Shown here: piece after piece, positions 32,847 to 38,240 of the stretch
Numbering within the stretch: the stretch's first letter is position 1
How the letters are laid out: each line of letters opens with the position of its first letter
DNA from: Haplosporangium gracile
Taxonomy: Eukaryota; Mortierellomycota; Mortierellomycetes; Mortierellales; Mortierellaceae
Length of the DNA stretch: 38,240 bases
Assembly: GCA_015499985.1 (NCBI GenBank)
Contig: JAAAUF010000350.1
Location: 1-38,240, forward strand
Direction of reading: 5' to 3'
Program-made: the position numbers and the translations under genes
Notes under the pieces: model-generated
The model's database searches: none
The model's input: the letters and a program-made list of their open reading frames with translations, nothing else
Told to the model about the DNA's origin: nothing

Positions 32847-34503
32847 ATGTACGACAGCCCTTACCCGACCGAGATTCGAGAGTATCTCTACAAGATTCTT
32901 GTCATTGGCGATGTCGGCACCGGAAAGACATCCATCATCAAGCGTTATGTCCACAACATTTTTTCAATGAATTACAAGTCCACTGTAAGTGCACTTTCCT
33001 CCTCAGCATATTTTTTATATTTCTTTGTGAGTTTTGCAGTTCACGAATAGCTTGACAAAGGGAGACTAGCCTCGGATGGACGAGCCAAACGAACAATTGA
33101 GCAGGCAATAATTACAGTCGGGGCCCCAGGTGGAAGCAACAGCTTAAAGAAAAGCAGCCTAGACAGGCCAAGCAGGCGAAAAGGAAACGAAAAAAGGCCA
33201 GCAATCGGTGGCATGTGGTTCTTATAAAAGACGATCATTTCGGATAATGTTGCCCTTCTTTGTCTGCTGCTGTCCTGTCTTGTCTTTCTCTCACTCTCTG
33301 CCGCCAAAATATTTTTCTCTTATTCCCAAAAGAACAAAAAAAAATATCCTTTTTGCTCCGCATGTCCGCATGGCCCGCCCAATCGATTTGCTAATCTATC
33401 CTTACCTGCCTTTGGGGGAGGGGGGACATCACAACTGTGAAAAAAATGAAGGCACAACAAAAGAGTCAGAATACCAGAGGATCATTATTAATGACACGAT
33501 GTTCTAGCCCAGCTTACCACCACAACCACTATTATCACCGTTCTCCCCCCTTCAGTCCTTTTTTCACTTGTTTCATCGATCATTCGATTGTTTATATGTT
33601 GCTAATCGTGCCTTTTGTTACTCTATTGACACTCGTCTAGATTGGAGTCGATTTCGCACTCAAGGTCATACAATGGTCGCCTGATACTGTCGTCCGTCTG
33701 CAGTTGTGGGATATCGCTGGTCAGGAAAGAGCCAGCATGGCACGAGTAAGAAAACAAGAAGAACCTATCTGCTGTCGAGAATGATACCTCTTACCTATCG
33801 CCTGATACACGTGCTCCTGTCAACGTCGATCATTTACTCAACCTCCTTCTCTTTTTTCTTTTTTTTATTGGGCTTAGGTATACTACAAGGAAGCAGTGGC
33901 AGCATTGGTTGTGTACGATGTGACGCGCCCAAAGACATTTGAGGCTGTTAAGCGGTGGAAGGCTGATCTGGACTCTAAAGTAACTTTGCCCGGCACCGAC
34001 GAACCCATTCATACTATTCTGCTTGCCAACAAGGTAACCTTTCATTTTCTTATTGTGGCTATTTCACTCCTAAGTCTCTCTTTGGCCTAGAATACTGATA
34101 CCATTTCCTTTGTTGACTCATGCCATTAGACTGATTTGCAGGAGAATGCGTTGAATGTAGAGGAACTGGACGAGTTCTGCGAAGAACATGGATTTCTCAA
34201 ATGGTACGCACATATAACCTCAATGGAAAAGCGAATATGGGTCCCTATGGACGGGGTATTGGCTGGATGTGGGTAACCAACAAGTTTGACTTACACAACA
34301 CAACTGTCTTTTCATCTTCGAATTGAACAAATAGGTTCGGGACATCAGCGAAGGATAACAAGAACATTGAGGATGCGACACAGTTTTTGCTAGAAAAGAT
34401 CCTGGCGAGTGAGGAGGAGCGGGCACAGAGGCAGGTAGACGAAAGTGCCATGCTTGACCGTGTGCACCTTTCGCAGAGCAAAGCCAAGGAAGGCTGTTGC
34501 TAG
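32847..34503 (+). CDS. Rab32/Rab38-like small GTPase
   Basis: Five exons: 32847-32984, 33641-33745, 33878-34033, 34130-34203 and 34335-34503; 213 residues. Rab32-family GTPases act on mitochondria-ER contacts and lysosome-related organelle traffic in animals and protists. Seen: P-loop GDVGTGKTS (21-29), effector region TIGVDFALKVI, the family-specific WDIAGQE (in place of the usual WDTAGQE), guanine motifs NKTD (132-135) and TSAK, and a C-terminal CC for double geranylgeranylation. The Rab32-typical DVTRPKTFEAVKRWKADLDSK and FCEEHGFLKWF blocks support the assignment strongly. Oddity: after GQER the usual Phe-Gly-Asn-Met-Thr-Arg is replaced by ASMAR, so switch II has lost its conserved Phe and is one residue shorter. 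The exon boundary (CGA then GTAAG) falls there but gives no better alternative. Intron 1 is long (656 nt). Confidence 0.93.
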
Positions 34504-34525
34504 TTTTGTTTTTTGTCACCCTTGT

Positions 34526-34531
34526 AATAAA
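34526..34531 (+). terminator. Poly(A) signal AATAAA of Rab32-like gene
   Basis: AATAAA 23 bp after the stop codon, followed by T-rich sequence. Close to the stop, consistent with a short 3'UTR. Confidence 0.5.
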
Positions 34532-34655
34532 TAATTTCTCTGATCAAAATTAGTGGCGTACAAAAGAAGTGACGCTTTTGGAACCACCTGGCTGAATCGA
34601 ATCGTGACGGCGATGGGGAAAGTGAGCACCCCTTGCAATGGACCGCGCGAGACAG

Positions 34656-34864
34656 TACTTTTTTTATCTTTCTTGTTCTTCTTTCTTCTCACATTTTCTC
34701 CAACCCCACTTTTTCTAACCCTCTTTGCGTCATACATCCCACCTCTGGCTACTTTCATTCCACCCGTCCATCAAGCAGAACAGTACTCCATTCCACAACC
34801 CACGACACACGCAAGTCAAGTCCCTTCGTTATCGACACGAAAACAGCAACAAAACAGATAGACA
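34656..34864 (+). promoter_or_regulatory. CT-rich promoter tract and leader of ABP1-like gene
   Basis: Pyrimidine-rich tract at about 34658-34760, then an A/C-rich leader with CAACCCACGACACACGCAAG and AACAGCAACAAAACAGATAGACA before the ATG. Confidence 0.4.
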
Positions 34865-37800
34865 ATGAGTCTCCAGGTTAACTTTACAACTTACGGTCAC
34901 GAACTGAAGGCCGCCTACGAGGACATCCTCCGCCCCGTCAACCCTCAAGGCGGAAACAACTGGGCTCTCTTTGGATACGACAAGGGTACCAACGATCTCA
35001 AGGTCCTTGGCCAGGGTAGCGGCGGACTTGAGGAGCTCGAGGATGAGTTTGCGGACGGCAAGATCCAATATGCCTTTGTCCGTATTGTCGACCCTTACTC
35101 GCAATTGAACAAGTTCGTCCTCATTGCCTGGGTATGTCCAAAAAGCAAGACTGACTCTTTTTTGCGTTTTCTGTTTGTGTGGGACGTTCTTGGCGGGTCT
35201 TAATGGCGATAATTGCGACCTGGGCTGTGGGGATTGTGTTTTGTTCCTGTTATGGTTGTGGTGGTTGACTGGGTGGACCAGTTTTGGCCAGCCTCCAGGG
35301 CTGAAGGGTGAAAAGGCGAGAGTATTTCTCTTGGCATACAATGGCATCATCAAGGTCTCCTGGAAAGCATCCGATACGAACGCCAATACTTAAGTTGCTT
35401 TCGAAAACGACACACTGATTTTCTAGCGTTGCCTTTGCTTGATTCTTGTCGATAGTGCGGCGATGGTGTTCCAGAGTCCAAGAAGGGTCTTTTCAACTCG
35501 CATCTGGCCGATGTTTCGCAGTTCCTCAAGGTAAAGCTTAGCACAGACAAGACGTTCTGTCCTATCTCTGCGCAATATGGTGACTAAAACAATCACAACG
35601 ACAAGACAATAGGCGTGTGTCATGGTTGCTCACACTTTTGCCCATTTTTTTCTCTTCTCCTTTTTATATCGGGTGGGCAAACAACAAACGCATAGGGTTA
35701 TCATTTGCAGATCAATGCCCGTAACGAGGCCGACGTCACGCCAGCACAAATTATGAAGCGTCTGGATGAAGGCTCTGGCTCAAAGTACTCGACTCACAAG
35801 GAGACATATGAGGCCGAGCGTATCCGCCCTCTGCAGTCTGCCTACAGAAAGACCGAGATTCCTGACATTGCCGCATTGCAACGCAACCCTACCAAGCCCG
35901 AACCTGCCCCCAAGGTAATTGAACAACTGTATTGTGCTTTCTTCCGGTGTATAGGAAGAGTGTGAATTGAAGATAGAAAGATTCGCGGAGTATCGCGTCA
36001 GCATAGTCTTATTATATCTTGTTTTGCATGTGTGAAAATGTCAGAATACGTCCATGTGTTGCATGTCTGTGTCCTTGTGAATTTCAATATCTAATTTGTG
36101 ATGTGGCCAAAAAATTTGTGTATCGAATAGTATAACATTGGCACTAAGCCTGTTGGTTACTCCAGCTCTGCCTCCTCAACTGCTACACCCGCCAAACTGG
36201 AAGACCGTGTCTGGCCCCCTCCTTCTTCGACTTCGTCCTCAACACCTGCTTCGAATGTATCACCTCCAGCTTCGACCGAACGGTCATGGAAGACATCCGT
36301 GGGCGGTGCTGGTTCTTACTCCTCCTCGACCCCTTCCAACAGAGTTGTCCCTCCAGCATCCCTGTCATCGTACGGTGGAGGAGCGTCATCCGCTCCAGAA
36401 CCCGCTTTGAACAAAGCCCATCAGATCCGTTTGGAGCGTGAGGCCCGTGAGAAGGAGGAGCGTGAAAGAATCAAGCGTGAGATTGAGGCGAGCGAGGCCC
36501 GCCAACGACAGTCTGCTTCCTCTGGTGTTGGTGGCCCTACCTCGACGGCCCAACGCTTGGCTGAGGAGCGAAAGCTTCAAGCACAAAAGGAGGCGGAGCG
36601 CGAAAAGGAACAGCAGCAGGCCAGCAGCAGAGGAGGCGCGGGCTTCAACGACAATCCTTCCGGCTTGAGTTCCACCCCCAACCGCATTCGCGAGGAGCGT
36701 TTGGCCCGTGAGAAGGAAGAACGCGAGAGAGCTCAAGCAGAAGATTCTGCTCGATCTGCTCGTGAAGCTTTCAAGGCTCGTGAGGCGGACAGTCTTCGTG
36801 AACAGACAAGCGCGAGGGAGGATGAGTTGAAGCGGCAGAAGGAACATGAGCAAAGACAGAAACGTGAGGCACGGGAAGCGGAGGAGCGTCATGCGCAGGA
36901 GCAATCTAATCTGCAGCGACAGCAACAGGAAGAAGAGGAGGAGAAGGCGATCGCTCGTCAAAGGCAGCAGGAGGAGGAAGAGGATGAGGAGGAAGAGCGG
37001 AGGGCACAGCAACAGCTTCAACGTCAGAAGGATGAAGATGAGGCCAAGCAGCGACGCCAACATGAGCAGCAGGAAGCTGATGACCGTAAGCGTCATCAAG
37101 CCGAGGAAGACGCGGCAGCAAAGGAGAGACAGCGCCGCCAGGCTGAGGAAGAGGAAGAAGCGGAGCGTGAGAGACAGTTGCAGGAGGAGGTCAACACCGC
37201 GGCTGCTCAGTCTGTCAACCTTGGAGCCGATGCCCTTCTGGCCTCGACCGAGCACCCTGAGCTTAATGTCAGCGGATCTGTGTCTGCTATTGTCTTGTAC
37301 TCATACGAGAAGGCCGAGGAGAATGAGATGTCTTTGATCGAGGGCGAGATCATCCGGAATGTCACTGAGCTTGATGTCGGGTGGTGGAGCGGTGAGAGTG
37401 AGGACGGCACTCGGTCCGGTCTCTTCCCTGCCAACTACGTCGAGGTCATCGAGCATGCTCAAGAGCAGGAGCAGCATCATGATGCCCATGATGATCACCA
37501 TGCTGCAGCTGAAGCACACGATCACCACCAGGGCTATGAGGCCGAACACGACACATATACTGCTCCACATGCACATGACGCCCCCGCTGCTGCTGCTGCT
37601 GCTGCTGCTGGCGAAGAGAAGAAGCCGTCTGCTGTTGCGCTTTACGACTACCAGGCAGGAGAGCCCAACGAAGTTTCATTCAACGAGGGCGAAAGCATTA
37701 CCGAGATTGATGTAAGTTTGTTCAATGGATGTTATCCTTCTGACGTTGTGTTGCTATGTAGTTGTCAATCGTGCTAACATATTTTCATTTTTCTCATTGA

Positions 37801-38006
37801 TAGTTCGTAACAGAGGATTGGTGGAGCGGCAAGTCTGAGGCTGGCGCGACTGGATTGTTCCCAGGTAAGGATCGATGCGTTTGTTATAATTCTCATTAGA
37901 ATACTTGTGCTGTTTTTATTTCGCAGTGTGCGGACCAAATTAACTGACATTTTAATTGTATACTCCATTTTACTAAATAGCCAACTATGTCGAGATCATC
38001 CAGTAG
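34865..38006 (+). CDS. ABP1: Abp1/drebrin-like actin-binding protein (ADF-H, charged helix, two SH3)
   Basis: Six exons: 34865-35131, 35456-35530, 35696-35914, 36131-37711, 37804-37864 and 37981-38006; 742 residues. Abp1 proteins bind F-actin at endocytic patches and recruit SH3 ligands. The N-terminal ADF-homology domain covers about residues 1-135 (AYEDILRPVN..NNWALFGYDKG, CGDGVPESKKGLFN, GYHLQINARNE). A Ser/Pro linker, then a ~250-residue Glu/Arg/Gln/Lys-rich helix (about 285-535) follow. SH3-1 spans about 569-628 (ALYSY-type start, ELDVGWWSGE, GLFPANYVEVIE). A His/Asp-rich linker with poly-Ala precedes SH3-2 (about 684-742, ALYDYQAGEPNEVSF, WWSGKSEAGATGLFPANYVEIIQ), which ends the protein. 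Yeast Abp1 and animal drebrin-like protein have one SH3. I do not see the DDW-type acidic Arp2/3-binding motifs known from yeast. All splice junctions are GT-AG and in phase. Confidence 0.94.
37586..37609 (+). repeat. (GCT)n poly-Ala repeat in the ABP1-like gene
   Basis: Eight GCT codons in a row encode a polyalanine run in the linker between the two SH3 domains. Likely length-variable between strains. Confidence 0.85.
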
Positions 38007-38240
38007 TCTTATCATCTATAGCATAGCCTGTAGTCAAAATTTTAAAAAAACCTTTGCACCAAGTAAAAAAACCATGCATAGCGGATGTGGGTGCCCTTAC
38101 GAATACACACTCAAAAAGGCAACAGTTTTGATGATTAGACAATAAATTTTCTGTCGCAAATATGGTAAGCCACAAGTAAGCGCCAAAAAAAAGCTACAAC
38201 AAGACTTACAAGATTTTTTGAGGGAGTGTCAGTCCCGATT
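38007..38240. other. 3' flank of the ABP1-like gene
   Basis: No coding feature is visible. An AATAAA at 38141-38146 (135 bp after the stop) is a plausible poly(A) signal. A-rich runs are present, and the window ends before any next gene. Confidence 0.6.

Noticed and set aside
33041..33640. ORFs inside Rab32 intron 1
   Set aside because: They are short and composition-driven. Exons 1 and 2 join precisely into the Rab32 sequence across this intron.
36386..37255. 289-residue minus-strand ORF
   Set aside because: It is the Leu-rich antisense of the Glu/Arg-rich helix of the ABP1-like gene, which has clear splice structure and family support on the plus strand.

Overview
The window is a piece of a filamentous fungal nuclear genome, most likely an early-diverging (Mucoromycota, Mortierella-like) species. 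This rests on intron-rich genes with short GT-AG introns, a Rab32-type GTPase (a family I recall as missing from most Dikarya), long Ser/Pro/Asn-rich ORFs, CT-rich promoters and abundant GA/CA microsatellites. The lineage is inferred from style and gene content, because no search could be run. I find ten protein-coding genes, no rRNA or tRNA, no CRISPR and no recognisable transposon. Nine genes were rebuilt exon by exon, and every splice junction was checked for GT..AG ends and reading-frame phase.

Layout. 0.2-1.8 kb: urease accessory GTPase UreG (+) with a His-rich head. 2.2-5.1 kb: COPII coat subunit SEC23 (-), convergent with ureG and divergent from the next gene. 5.4-8.8 kb: PLAA/Doa1-type Cdc48 cofactor (+; WD40-PFU-PUL). 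9.0-13.4 kb: ULS1-like Snf2 ATPase with a RING finger and SUMO-interaction-like motifs (+), only 134 bp behind PLAA. 13.4-19.8 kb: about 6.5 kb without a believable gene, rich in GA tracts and CT-rich stretches, and probably the regulatory and 5' leader region of the next gene. 19.8-24.3 kb: an intronless 1483-residue low-complexity protein of unknown function (+). 24.5-27.1 kb: aminopeptidase P (-) with a mitochondrial-looking leader and a 10-N assembly gap in one intron. 27.9-29.5 kb: SERHL-like alpha/beta hydrolase (+) with a 9-nt microexon. 30.6-32.2 kb: an unknown protein with two N-terminal membrane segments (+). 32.8-34.5 kb: Rab32-like GTPase (+) with an altered switch II. 34.9-38.0 kb: Abp1/drebrin-like actin-binding protein (ADF-H, charged helix, two SH3) (+).

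These are mostly housekeeping genes with no cluster logic. Loose themes are ubiquitin/SUMO handling (PLAA next to ULS1) and membrane traffic/actin (SEC23, Rab32, Abp1). A striking shared trait is the promoter style: nearly every start codon follows a pyrimidine-rich tract on the sense strand and then a short A/C-rich leader. I see no convincing new multi-gene system. The items most worth a second look are the giant leader region with its possible GC-AG 5'UTR intron, the two unrecognised proteins, the Rab32 switch II change, the SIM-like cluster in ULS1, and the possible second (mitochondrial) start of the hydrolase gene.
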